NCBI GenBank assembly: GCA_049975365.1
Contig: JBNGDS010000002.1
Location: 1 to 64,000 of the forward strand
Reading direction: 5' to 3'
Length of the DNA: 64,000 nucleotides
From: DSBG01 sp049975365
GTDB lineage: Bacteria; Desulfobacterota; Desulfomonilia; UBA1062
In this document: positions 1-8,131 of the stretch, in pieces
Layout: every line of letters starts with the position of its first letter
Position numbering within the stretch: position 1 is the first letter of the stretch
Position numbers and translations under genes: made by a program
The notes under the pieces: generated by a model
Database searches by the model: none
Seen by the model: the letters and a program-made list of their open reading frames with translations, nothing else
Told to the model about the DNA's origin: nothing

Positions 1-545
1 GGAACGACCTGGGCAGAATGGCAGGTACCCCTCATCACCAGGGGGTCATTGCCCGGGTGTCTTCCTACCCCTATACAGCACTGAAAGACCTCCTGGCGCT
101 GAAGACCATCGTCATGTTGGACTCCATCGAAGACCCGCAGAACCTGGGTGCCATTGTCCGCTCGGCATATGCACTGGCTGAAGCCGGAATCGTAATCCCG
201 GAAAACAGGTCCGCCTCCATCACCCCGGCAGTGGTGAAGGCATCAGCTGGTGCGACCGAGAGGGCGTACATCGCACGGGTGAAGAACCTTCGGGTTGCTG
301 CACAGGAGTTGAAAAAGAACGGGTTCTGGATCGTAGGCCTCGATACACAGGCCAAAGAATGCATACGGGACATACCGAGATTTGCACAGACCCTCCTCGT
401 CCTGGGGGGGGAAGACACCGGCATCAGGCCTCTCGTCGCCAGAGAGATCGATGTGATGGCGCGAATCCCCATGAAAGGCCCTTTCAATTCCCTCAACGTG
501 GCCCAGAGCGCTGCAATCGCCCTCTATGAGCTCATGAGCGGGTAA
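1..545 (+). CDS. rlmB: 23S rRNA 2'-O-methyltransferase, TrmH/SpoU family (5' partial)
   Basis: C-terminal part of a SPOUT-fold RNA 2'-O-ribose methyltransferase that uses S-adenosylmethionine; RlmB modifies G2251 of E. coli 23S rRNA. The reading frame is already open at base 3 and the true start lies before the window; 180 residues are visible. Seen: HHQGV near the beginning (typical of RlmB), LDSIEDPQNLGAIVRSA (motif 1, with the N and R that bind RNA and cofactor), LGGEDTGIRPLV (motif 2) and IPMKGPFNSLNVAQSAAIALYE (motif 3, the knot). The family is certain; RlmB rather than another TrmH-type enzyme is likely from the HQG segment. The next gene begins 135 bp downstream. Confidence 0.88.
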   Translation, partial: NDLGRMAGTPHHQGVIARVSSYPYTALKDLLALKTIVMLDSIEDPQNLGAIVRSAYALAEAGIVIPENRSASITPAVVKASAGATERAYIARVKNLRVAAQELKKNGFWIVGLDTQAKECIRDIPRFAQTLLVLGGEDTGIRPLVAREIDVMARIPMKGPFNSLNVAQSAAIALYELMSG

Positions 546-639
546 GTGACACAGAAGGGGACATCCCGAACATCGCCTCACGGAAGGCGCTCATCACATC
601 CGGGACGAGGAGAGTTTCCCTCCAAATGAAGTGATCGAT

Positions 640-668
640 TTGTCCAAACCGGTATTTTCTGCTATACC
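640..668 (+). promoter_or_regulatory. possible sigma-70 promoter of fdhD
   Basis: TTGTCC, 17 nt, TATACC. The -10 ends 11 nt before the fdhD ATG, so the 5' leader would be about 4-5 nt. No Shine-Dalgarno precedes this ATG. The hexamers are only moderate matches, so confidence is low in isolation. Confidence 0.35.
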
Positions 669-679
669 CGAATCTCACC

Positions 680-1483
680 ATGAAAAAAGAACCCATAGAA
701 AACTCGTATACACGGAAGGACGCGCTCCTGTACAGAGACGGGTCATCCGCGAGTGTGCACGAAGCGGTCTGCGTGGAGAAGGTCTTCAGTCTTGTCCTGA
801 ATGACGAATCCATCGGCCGCATGGTGGCAAGCCCGCATCAGCTCAAAGAGCTGGGCGCAGGATTCGTGATCAGCGAGGGCCTGGCCCACGATATCGGGAA
901 GGTGGAGGTGGATGGCGACCGGATCCTGGTGTACTCGTCCTCTTCCCGGAAACCAGGCGGTCCTGTGACGGAATCGAGCGGGGGCATCTCCCTCGGGACC
1001 GTCAGGACCAGAATTGCATCGGAACTCACCATTGACCGGGATGATGTCTTCCGCGTCATCGGAGAGATCGCATCAGAACTCTGGGAGAAGACAGGGGGCG
1101 CCCACTGTTCTGTCCTGTTTTCGGAAAACAGGATCGTTGCCAAGTGCAGCGACATCGGGAGGCACAACACCGTAGACAAGGTGATCGGCCACGCGATCCT
1201 GGAGGGGATCGAGCTGTCCGGATGCATACTCGGGTGCACCGGGAGGCAGCCGGCTGGCATGGTTTCCAAGGCCATCAATGCGGGCATTCCCATCGTGATC
1301 AGCAAGGCCGCCACAACGGACGAGGGAATCCACCTGGCTCGAGCAGCAGGGCTGACACTGATCTGTAGGGTCAGGGAACATTCGTTCTGCGTGTACAGCC
1401 ATCCCGAACGGATCGCGAACCTCACGGATACCGATCCCCGAACGCCGAGGAAAAAGAGACGATCATGCAGAAAAAAGACATAG
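680..1483 (+). CDS. fdhD: formate dehydrogenase accessory sulfurtransferase FdhD (cysteine-loop variant)
   Basis: 267-residue FdhD family protein. FdhD passes sulfur from a cysteine desulfurase to the Mo/W-bis-MGD cofactor of formate dehydrogenase. Seen: LGAGFVISEG (59-67), TGGAH (138-142), DIGRHNTVDKVIGHA (158-172), GCTGRQPAGMVSKA (185-198) and the IPIVISKAATT segment, all family signatures. The CGxCG loop that carries the sulfur-binding cysteines of the E. coli protein aligns with SSGGISLG at 99-106, which has no cysteine; Cys143 follows TGGAH. Function in sulfur transfer is therefore uncertain although the fold is clearly FdhD. A second formate dehydrogenase helper, fdhE, lies near 48.2 kb. 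The last 19 bp overlap the thioesterase gene. Confidence 0.9.
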   Translation: MKKEPIENSYTRKDALLYRDGSSASVHEAVCVEKVFSLVLNDESIGRMVASPHQLKELGAGFVISEGLAHDIGKVEVDGDRILVYSSSSRKPGGPVTESSGGISLGTVRTRIASELTIDRDDVFRVIGEIASELWEKTGGAHCSVLFSENRIVAKCSDIGRHNTVDKVIGHAILEGIELSGCILGCTGRQPAGMVSKAINAGIPIVISKAATTDEGIHLARAAGLTLICRVREHSFCVYSHPERIANLTDTDPRTPRKKRRSCRKKT

Positions 1484-1887
1484 ACTTTGGTACGATTCAG
1501 CGCCACTTTTCCGGTGACCGGTTCGCAGAGCTGTGCGGGATCGAGATCGTCGAGACCGGCCCGGGGTATGCCAAGACCCGCCTCCAGGTGAAGGATCACC
1601 ACCTCAACAGCCTGGACATGGTGCATGGAGGGGCAGTATTCACCCTGGCGGACCAGGCCTTTGCAGCAGCGGTCCACACCAGGGGAAACGTGGCTGTGGC
1701 CATCAGCATCTCGATCTCGTACATCAAGGCAGGCAGAGGACGCGTGCTCTTCGCAGAGGCCAGGGAGGTGTCGAGAACCCCACGCCTCGCTACGTACACC
1801 ATCACGGTCACGGATGAAGCGGAGGATACCATCGCATCACTCCAGGGGCTTGCGTACGTGAAGAACGAGTCGCTTGTCATTGAATGA
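1465..1887 (+). CDS. PaaI-family hotdog thioesterase
   Basis: 140-residue hotdog-fold acyl-CoA thioesterase of the PaaI/YbgC-like group; these hydrolyse aromatic or other acyl-CoAs in the cytoplasm. Seen: the segment LDMVHGGAVFTLADQAFAAA (about 48-67) with the HGG-x4-LAD core that shapes the active site, then the second strand set SISISYIKAG and the C-terminal strand ASLQGLAYVK. Its start lies inside the end of fdhD (19-bp overlap), so the two are probably cotranscribed. The substrate cannot be told from sequence; the link with fdhD may only be positional. Confidence 0.8.
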   Translation: MQKKDIDFGTIQRHFSGDRFAELCGIEIVETGPGYAKTRLQVKDHHLNSLDMVHGGAVFTLADQAFAAAVHTRGNVAVAISISISYIKAGRGRVLFAEAREVSRTPRLATYTITVTDEAEDTIASLQGLAYVKNESLVIE

Positions 1888-2013
1888 CCACCCAGGGAAA
1901 TCCGGCCCATCCTCCTCAAGAAAACCCTCGTCCACATCGGCAGCACACCTCATGGGGGACACCCCGGTCACGGCCGTGAAAGAGCTGCTGTGGCACGCGC
2001 TGCACGCTCGTCA

Positions 2014-2042
2014 TTGAATATCCGTGCGTGCTGAGATACTAT
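2014..2042 (+). promoter_or_regulatory. possible sigma-70 promoter of the 2054 gene
   Basis: TTGAAT, 17 nt, TACTAT. The -10 ends 11 nt before the ATG at 2054, predicting a very short leader. Moderate hexamers (4/6 each). Confidence 0.35.
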
Positions 2043-2053
2043 GGAGCCCCAGG

Positions 2054-4555
2054 ATGAAGCGAATCGTCGTGATCTGCATTCTGCTGTGTTCCTGGTCTGT
2101 TCCGGCATTTCCCCTCGTCTCGGTGACGCGTGGCGGCGTCACCTTCACATACCCCGAAGGGGAGGACGTACGTGTTTCCAGGATGATCGAAGAGATCTCC
2201 GGCATCCTGGATTTCCTCGAGTCGAAAGGCCTTCCCGTCACCATGCCCATCCAGGTGATCCTCGATGACGACCTGGACAGGCCGGGGGCTGTGGTCCACA
2301 TGATCCCGCACCGGAAGATCCGGATACCCCTTCGGGCACCTGGGGTGCTTGAGGATGGATACCTGGAACAGGACCCCTGGACGTATTTCCTCTTCATCGG
2401 CCTCTGTCATCAGGGCATCTATGCCATGCGATCGGGAATACCAGGATATGCGCACCGCGCGTTCGGAGAGGTGATATCGCCCAACCTGATCAACCCGCCC
2501 TGGCTCCTGGACGGGGTGTCGTTCCTCCTGTACACCCAGTACCGGCCGCACGTGGGAACGGATCCTTTCGACCAGGCTCATCTCCGGGCATCCATCCCCT
2601 CCGACATGGCAAAGGTGAGCAACCACCCCGGCATCTGGCCCGGGTATTTCGGATACCGGATCTACGGCAGGCCCTTCATATCCTGGCTTCATGCCGGCTA
2701 CGGGTGGGCGGGCATCCATGAGTTTCTGGAGGTCCACGGTGCGGGGATCATCCCCATCGAGATCGATCTCAAGGCACGGCAGAGCTTCGGGAAGACCTGG
2801 CCGGCACTGTGGAGGGAGTTCATCAGCCAGCCCGGTCACCCTCCGAGGCGTGATGACGGGAGACTGATATACGGGTATGTGACCGATCCTGTCACGACAT
2901 GGGACAATTCAGGTGTCTATCCCGGACTCAAGCGGGTGAGGCACAGGAGCAGGTACGGATGGCTGGACGATCGGGGAATCCTGTGGATCTCGGAATACGA
3001 CTCAGAAGGAGTCTCAAAGCTCGTGGGGTACACGGAAAGAGGGATCACGCTTTCGTGCAGTACCGAGCACCTCTGGGACCCGGGAGAAGGAGGTGTGGTC
3101 GTGACCAGGGAAGGAAGCTCCGTCTCCCTGATCAGCTTCCGCATGAAATCGAGCCTGCTGGGAAAAACCTGTGCAGCACGCACCAGGATTCCCGCTCCTG
3201 AGGGAGCCCTGCAGCTGTCGGGACCGGTGATGAACAGGCACGGTCACATTGCCGTGGCAGTAAACATCGGCGGAAACTGGGACATCTGGGTGTACGACAC
3301 AACCTGGAAACGGGTCACGCATTCTTCATCGGTGGAGATGGATCCCTGGTGGGATGGAGATACCCTGGTGTTCTCGTCTGATGTGACCGGCACATTCCAG
3401 ATCCACACCGCAGACCTGAAGACCGTCACGCAGTGCTCCCATGCAGGGGTCCTGCCCCGTGATGGGACATACCTGTGCCTCACGGAAGCCGGGTGGGGAA
3501 TGGAGGAGTATGTGGCACCCGAGGCCGATATCTCCCCCCGGGAATCCGAGCCACCCGATGAACAGCCCAAGACCGACCTGGAGGCACGTCCCTACTCCCC
3601 GATCCCCAGTATCTGGCCCAACTTCCTCACGCCGGACCTCTACGCAGGGGTTTCGGACGTCCAGATCGGCCTTGCGACCTGGGGCCGGGATGTGACCGGA
3701 GACTACACGCTCAACGGGGGGATTCGGTACTCGTTTCACTACGACTATGTCTCGCTCAGGGGAGGGGCTCACCTGAAGGATGTCGGCCTGCAGGCATCCC
3801 GGTACCCCTTCGTCTATGAGCCCGAGCTTACCGTGAAGACAGAGGAATCCCGGAGGGAATGCAGGGTCTACTTCAGACACCACGACGAAGACTGGGCCGA
3901 ACTCTCCCTGAACCGGCTGGACTACGAACCCCTGGAGAATTTCGGAGGTTCGGACTCGGAACTGTGGGCAGGGCTACACCTCGAGGACGAGTTCGAGTAC
4001 GTGAGGCCATGGCTGACGCTGGAACACTACTCAGGGGGGAGGACATCGCTCTTCGGGGGGGTGCGGTTTCTCCTGGGCACGGAGATGTACAGCACCCTCG
4101 ATCTCCAGGGGGGCAAGACCTGGAGCGGATACACCTCCGGCCACGGATCGTTCCGTGTCGGAGGGGAAACGGGTGAGGGCTACTTCACCCGGAGGCCCTC
4201 GCGGCTCTTTGCGCTCCGCGGCTTCCGCCCCAATGTCCTGGAGGCCCGGCAGGCGGTGAGCTCAGCGCTCGAAGTCTTCTGGCCTCTGGCAAACCTGCAG
4301 CTCGGCTACAAGACTCTGCCCCTGTTCCTGCACCGGCTCTGGCTCGGCTCGTTCATCGATGCAGGGGCGTGCGCGGATTCCATGAACAGGGATGACGTAC
4401 TGGTAGGAGCGGGATTCGAGCTCGTGACCTCCTTCGAGGTGGCATGGGGAAACCTCTCGTCCTTCACGCTCGGGATCGCATGGCCCGTGAGACAGCCCGA
4501 CTACCTGGACGAGGAAGGCCCGATCTTCCTGCTCCAGGTGGGGAGGCCGCTGTAA
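2054..4555 (+). CDS. secreted propeller protein with degenerate peptidase-like domain and C-terminal beta-barrel
   Basis: 833 residues. The start at 2054 is chosen because MKRIVVICILLCSWSVPAFP then forms a signal peptide. Region about 30-250 resembles metallopeptidase-MA-like domains: a helix where HExxH would stand reads H119-Q-G-I-Y123, and WLLDGVSFLLYTQY follows as in WL-x-EG-x-A families. So the domain looks catalytically dead. Region about 280-490 holds WD40/TolB-like propeller strands (NGGNWDIWVYD-type repeats, DPWWDGDTLVFSSD). A Pro/Glu-rich linker leads to about 300 residues of alternating aromatic strands (YSFHYDYVSLRGGAHL, LEHYSGGRTSLFGGVRF) ending FLLQVGRPL, consistent with an outer-membrane barrel like those of surface antigens. 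Function unknown; location inferred. Confidence 0.65.
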   Translation: MKRIVVICILLCSWSVPAFPLVSVTRGGVTFTYPEGEDVRVSRMIEEISGILDFLESKGLPVTMPIQVILDDDLDRPGAVVHMIPHRKIRIPLRAPGVLEDGYLEQDPWTYFLFIGLCHQGIYAMRSGIPGYAHRAFGEVISPNLINPPWLLDGVSFLLYTQYRPHVGTDPFDQAHLRASIPSDMAKVSNHPGIWPGYFGYRIYGRPFISWLHAGYGWAGIHEFLEVHGAGIIPIEIDLKARQSFGKTWPALWREFISQPGHPPRRDDGRLIYGYVTDPVTTWDNSGVYPGLKRVRHRSRYGWLDDRGILWISEYDSEGVSKLVGYTERGITLSCSTEHLWDPGEGGVVVTREGSSVSLISFRMKSSLLGKTCAARTRIPAPEGALQLSGPVMNRHGHIAVAVNIGGNWDIWVYDTTWKRVTHSSSVEMDPWWDGDTLVFSSDVTGTFQIHTADLKTVTQCSHAGVLPRDGTYLCLTEAGWGMEEYVAPEADISPRESEPPDEQPKTDLEARPYSPIPSIWPNFLTPDLYAGVSDVQIGLATWGRDVTGDYTLNGGIRYSFHYDYVSLRGGAHLKDVGLQASRYPFVYEPELTVKTEESRRECRVYFRHHDEDWAELSLNRLDYEPLENFGGSDSELWAGLHLEDEFEYVRPWLTLEHYSGGRTSLFGGVRFLLGTEMYSTLDLQGGKTWSGYTSGHGSFRVGGETGEGYFTRRPSRLFALRGFRPNVLEARQAVSSALEVFWPLANLQLGYKTLPLFLHRLWLGSFIDAGACADSMNRDDVLVGAGFELVTSFEVAWGNLSSFTLGIAWPVRQPDYLDEEGPIFLLQVGRPL

Positions 4556-4580
4556 GTGTGGGGAAAAGCTCACGGCGTGA

Positions 4581-4654
4581 GGAAAAGACATTTCGGATTG
4601 CGGATTTCGAATTTTTCGGTGTAGGGAAAAGACATTTCGGAGTGCGGATTTCGA
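4581..4654. repeat. two 30-bp near-identical direct repeats
   Basis: Copies at 4581-4610 and 4625-4654 differ at one base (GGAAAAGACATTTCGGA then TTGCGG or GTGCGG); period 44 bp. A further partial GTGCGGATTT follows at 4656-4665. They lie in the 352-bp gap 4556-4907, which otherwise shows only the terminator at 4837-4874. Function unknown. Confidence 0.75.
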
Positions 4655-4836
4655 AGTGCGGATTTTTACGGCATAGGACTCATGGCGCACGGGGAAGCAT
4701 TCCCCGCTTCGCATAGATACACTGCGCGTCACGTGCCGTGGACTAGGATACCCGTTCGCATCCGAAATAAGAAATCGCGCCTGAAGGCGCTCCTCCAAAG
4801 AATCTTTCCAGGGGATCGGGGAGTTTCAGTGCAAAG

Positions 4837-4874
4837 AAAAAGCCCGGCAGGAATGTGAACTGTCGGGCTTTTTT
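4837..4874. terminator. bidirectional intrinsic terminator
   Basis: A-tract, stem GCCCGGCAG / CTGTCGGGC with a 9-nt loop (one mismatch), then a T-tract. It reads well in both directions and lies just past the stop of the PEP-CTERM gene on the minus strand, so it probably ends that transcript. Confidence 0.8.
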
Positions 4875-4907
4875 ACACTTCTAGGTTTTACCTGTGACGA
4901 TGTGTGC

Positions 4908-5639
4908 TCAGCGCATCTTCCTCCTGAACCCTGCAAGGCCGATCAGCCCTGCACCCAGCAGGAGCAGCGTGGTCGGCTCTGGCACAGGGGCTGAAACCCT
5001 CTCGTAGATCACGTCGTTGGCACAGCTGACAGTCCAGCCAAGGGTAAAGTCACTCCCGACCCAGAGATTTAGCTCTGAGAACATGAATGATTGACCTGAT
5101 CCTGAGTATACAAAAGGATTAGTAACAGTTGCAGTCGTAGAGTAAGTTCCCATGTGAAGTTCTCTTTCAACATTATAGAACACAGGATGTCCCTGTCTGA
5201 TATCCCACGTCCCATAAGGTGGATCCCATGCATCATCGGAGAAAATATATCCGGAATCTCCGTAATCTCCGGTTCCAGTATATTCATCTTCAAAGGAAAA
5301 CATAGCGGATCCGAAATAATAGATTGTACCGCTAGGTTGAACTACAAAATCCCAGTAAGAGTCTGAATTTACGTCGATGAAAAGATCTCCGGGGGTAATG
5401 AAGGAATAGCTATAAATGTTGTTATAATTGAACACAACGCTCTGAAGTACACCACCTTCTACTACCACCTGACCTCCCAGGATATTCGGGGTGCCTATGG
5501 TATCCTTTCCATCATCGGCAGTAGTGTTATTCCATCCAGGCCAGTAGTTGACCGAATCACCAAACGGAATGATGGACGCAAAGCTGCTGGATGAAAACGC
5601 CAGCAGGAAAACGACCACGATCAGAAGATATTTTTTCAT
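4908..5639 (-). CDS. PEP-CTERM sorting domain-containing protein
   Basis: 243-residue exported protein. The start at 5639 is preceded by AGGAGTGCAGC and gives a signal peptide MKKYLLIVVVFLLAFSSSSFA. The C-terminus is a full PEP-CTERM sorting signal: VPEPTTLLLLGAG, a hydrophobic helix, then RRKMR. Such proteins are cleaved by exosortase and delivered to the surface or matrix; no exosortase gene is in this window. The middle (about 30-210) is rich in Gly, Ser, Tyr and Trp and is not recognised; a beta-sandwich role is only a guess. The gene looks more AT-rich than its neighbours by eye. It is transcribed away from prsK, and its upstream region has a sigma-54 promoter and candidate PrsR boxes. 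Confidence 0.88.
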   Translation of the reverse strand: MKKYLLIVVVFLLAFSSSSFASIIPFGDSVNYWPGWNNTTADDGKDTIGTPNILGGQVVVEGGVLQSVVFNYNNIYSYSFITPGDLFIDVNSDSYWDFVVQPSGTIYYFGSAMFSFEDEYTGTGDYGDSGYIFSDDAWDPPYGTWDIRQGHPVFYNVERELHMGTYSTTATVTNPFVYSGSGQSFMFSELNLWVGSDFTLGWTVSCANDVIYERVSAPVPEPTTLLLLGAGLIGLAGFRRKMR

Positions 5640-5677
5640 GCTGCACTCCTTTTTATGCCATTTTTCTGACATATATC

Positions 5678-5694
5678 ATGCAAACGCCGGGCCA
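5678..5694 (-). promoter_or_regulatory. sigma-54 (-24/-12) promoter of the PEP-CTERM gene
   Basis: On the minus strand TGGCCCGGCGTTTGCAT matches TGGCACG-N4-TTGCA with one substitution and exact GG-N10-GC spacing. It predicts transcription start near 5668, a leader of about 29 nt and use of the Shine-Dalgarno before 5639. Sigma-54 control fits PrsR, a sigma-54 activator encoded next door. Confidence 0.82.
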
Positions 5695-5756
5695 GATAAA
5701 AACAGATATTAATTTCAATATGTTGAAAACATTCTGTCCCTTGTCTCAGTGGAAAG

Positions 5757-5773
5757 TGTAAAGTATCCCGACG
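5757..5773 (+). promoter_or_regulatory. candidate PEP-CTERM box 1 (PrsR site)
   Basis: TGTAAAGTATCCCGACG. It shares the pattern TGTAAA-N6-CGAC with a second site at 5911-5927. It lies about 90-105 bp upstream of the predicted sigma-54 start of the PEP-CTERM gene, a usual distance for an enhancer-binding activator. The pattern resembles, from memory, the PEP-CTERM box described for this system; the assignment to PrsR is inference. Confidence 0.6.
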
Positions 5774-5910
5774 AATTTCGATCGGAAAACGCATGTGAAA
5801 ACCCTGAAAACTTGGCTACACACCTGTTTTCCGTACGGTGTGTGCACATATCTATAAGAATTCACTGCATATTTCCCGATAGGTATAGAATGAGCATGGT
5901 CAAACCGGGT

Positions 5911-5927
5911 TGTAAAATTTATCGACA
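5911..5927 (+). promoter_or_regulatory. candidate PEP-CTERM box 2 (PrsR site)
   Basis: TGTAAAATTTATCGACA, same TGTAAA-N6-CGAC pattern as box 1. It ends 39 bp before the prsK ATG and may serve autoregulation of prsK. The gap 5640-5966 holds the two boxes and the sigma-54 promoter; no other gene seen there. Confidence 0.5.
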
Positions 5928-5966
5928 CCACACCAGGATTCTGGTACAGGGGTAGGTATTCAGTCT

Positions 5967-8075
5967 ATGGAACTGGGCCTGTATGCACTGACTGCGCTGG
6001 TGAGCCTGGGCGGGGGCATGATCATCCTTGCCCGGAGCGGGGTTCGCTCGGGCAGGGTGATCGCCGTCGGGCTGCTCTTCCTCGCCCTGATGGAAGTGTG
6101 CTATTTCCTCTCCCTTCTGGTGGAGGATGTCACCCCCTTGCGCTTTGCCTCGCTCTTCCAGCTCTGCGCCATCAGTTCACTGATCGCATCGGTCATATCC
6201 ATGGAACACCGCATCTCCCGCAACAAGACACTCCTTACCTGGGTCCACTGGGGCATGGCGCTGATCTGTGTCGCATATGCGATTCCTGTCATGGCCTGGC
6301 CGCGCTCCATCCTCTTCCAGGGGGATCAGGGATTCCCCGTGCTCGGGCCGGTGGGCAGTACGCAGTCCGCACTCATCCTCGTGGGCTCCATCATCTTCAT
6401 CTGGATCGTGGAAAACATGCTGCGGTCTTCGAGCGATACGCAGAAACGAGTCCTGAAATACCCGGCGCTGGGGAGCATCGCGGTCGGGGTATCGCTCCTG
6501 CTCTCCGCGATCTACCGCCTCAGCAGTTCCGCCGTCGCAGACGACATCATGATCCTGAGCTCTCTGATCATGCTCGTGGGCATCTCCTTCCTCATCTTCT
6601 TCTCCATCCGGTTCAAACTCTTCGAGATGGACATCTTTGTCTCACGCTACGTGGTCTACCACTCGATCACGTTCCTGAGCATCGGTGCGTACCTTCTCGC
6701 AGCCGGGATCATCCTCCTCGGCATCCAGAAGCTCGGCTTGGAACCCTCCTTCGTCACCACGGGGTTTCTTGCCTTCCTCGCGCTTCTCGGCCTCTCGTTC
6801 CTGATCATTTCTCCTGAGATGAGGAGCAGGCTCAGGTTCTTCATCAACACGCATTTCTTCTCCAACAAGTATGACTACCGCAAGGAGTGGGGCGAGCTGA
6901 GCAGGTACCTCTCAATTTCATTCAACGAAAATCAGATCATCCACGTCACCTCCCAGGTGATCCTCGAGAGCATGTACATCCAGGAACTCTCCCTGTGGCT
7001 CGTAGAAGGGCCGGTCTGCAGGTGCGTCCACTCGTTCCCCCACCCGCGAAGAGTGGAGACGATTGTGGCCGAGGATCCCTTCCTTGCCTATCTCGAGGAC
7101 AGCGGATACTTCCTCAGGAAGACACCTCCTGAGCCTGGAGACCCGGAGTGGGAAGAGATCACCACCCGTTCCAAAGACCTCATCAGTGCAACCGGGATCG
7201 AGCTCGCCGTGGCCATGATGGCAGAGAACAGGCTCATCGGCTTCATTGCCGTGGGGAAGGAAAACCCTGGAACCCCGTATGGAAGGGACGACATCGACCT
7301 GCTGAGCGCCATAGCCTCCCAAACAAGCGCCGCTCTGATGAGCGCCCGGTTTGCGAAAAAACTCGCCGAGAACAAGGAAATCGATGCCTACAACCGCGTT
7401 TCAGCCTATGTGCTCCACGACCTGAAGAACGCGGCAGGCAATCTTTCCCTGATCCTCCAGAACGCGCCGCGCTTCATCTCTCAAAAAGAGTTCCAGGAAG
7501 ACATGCTGGGAACCATTGCAGAAGCCCTGGCCCGCATCGACAAGGTGACGGGAAAACTCGCAACGATCCCCGGCAAAGAGGAGCTCACCACCCAGGTCAT
7601 CCCCGTGGCCGAATTTCTGGACAGCCTCCTGGGCCGACTCCAGCCGAGGCTGAACACCATCCGCTGCGCCCGGCAGGTCGAAGAGACGCTGCAGGTGACC
7701 ACCGACCCCGCTGTCCTGGACAAGATCATGGAAAACCTCGTGGTCAATGCAACCGAGGCCCTCCCCTCCGACGGCGAGATCACCATTTCCGCTGGAGAGA
7801 ACGAGGCGGAAATCTTCATTTCCGTGGCGGACAACGGACCCGGCATGCCGGAGGAGTTCGTGAGAGAAAGACTCTTCAGGCCGTTCCAGACTACGAAGAA
7901 GAAAGGCTCCGGCCTCGGGCTCTGGCAGGTGAAGAACCTCACGGAGCAGATCGGGGCCCGAATCGAGGTGGAGAACCGTCCAGGCAGGGGGGCAACGTTC
8001 ACCATCGTGCTCCCATCACGCCCCGGCCATGACCTCAGCATCCCCGCTTCCGACCAGGACAGAGGCGAGGGGTAA
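5967..8075 (+). CDS. prsK: PEP-CTERM system histidine kinase PrsK
   Basis: 702-residue membrane sensor kinase. Residues about 1-290 form many hydrophobic helices; about 310-455 is a GAF-like domain (IHVTSQVILESMYIQELSLWLV ... GRDDIDLLSAIASQTSAALMSA). The phosphoacceptor box reads VLHDLKNAAGNLSLI with His484; the HATPase has NATEAL (N box), DNGPGM (G1), FRPFQTTKKKGSGLGLW (F/G2). The HDLKN box, long membrane part and GAF match PrsK, which partners PrsR to control genes for exosortase substrates. It is followed 56 bp later by prsR. Start as given; no strong Shine-Dalgarno is visible. Confidence 0.88.
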   Translation: MELGLYALTALVSLGGGMIILARSGVRSGRVIAVGLLFLALMEVCYFLSLLVEDVTPLRFASLFQLCAISSLIASVISMEHRISRNKTLLTWVHWGMALICVAYAIPVMAWPRSILFQGDQGFPVLGPVGSTQSALILVGSIIFIWIVENMLRSSSDTQKRVLKYPALGSIAVGVSLLLSAIYRLSSSAVADDIMILSSLIMLVGISFLIFFSIRFKLFEMDIFVSRYVVYHSITFLSIGAYLLAAGIILLGIQKLGLEPSFVTTGFLAFLALLGLSFLIISPEMRSRLRFFINTHFFSNKYDYRKEWGELSRYLSISFNENQIIHVTSQVILESMYIQELSLWLVEGPVCRCVHSFPHPRRVETIVAEDPFLAYLEDSGYFLRKTPPEPGDPEWEEITTRSKDLISATGIELAVAMMAENRLIGFIAVGKENPGTPYGRDDIDLLSAIASQTSAALMSARFAKKLAENKEIDAYNRVSAYVLHDLKNAAGNLSLILQNAPRFISQKEFQEDMLGTIAEALARIDKVTGKLATIPGKEELTTQVIPVAEFLDSLLGRLQPRLNTIRCARQVEETLQVTTDPAVLDKIMENLVVNATEALPSDGEITISAGENEAEIFISVADNGPGMPEEFVRERLFRPFQTTKKKGSGLGLWQVKNLTEQIGARIEVENRPGRGATFTIVLPSRPGHDLSIPASDQDRGEG

Positions 8076-8131
8076 GGAGAGGCCCGGGCGCATGAGCCTG
8101 CGAGGAAAACGGGCACACAGAAGGAGTACCC

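Noticed and set aside
838..1677. Long open frame on the minus strand opposite fdhD and the thioesterase
   Set aside because: It mirrors two well-supported genes and its protein has no recognisable pattern; a shadow of high-GC coding DNA. The same holds for other long opposite-strand frames, such as 7481-9286, 19581-21110, 23093-24208, 29521-30804 and 58981-60087.
1991..2008. TGGCACGCGCTGCACGC as a sigma-54 promoter for the 2054 gene
   Set aside because: The GG-to-GC spacing is 8, not 10, so it cannot be a functional -24/-12 element; a sigma-70-like match lies closer to the gene.
4692..4715. Hairpin GGGGAAGCATTCCCC as a terminator
   Set aside because: No T-tract follows in either direction.
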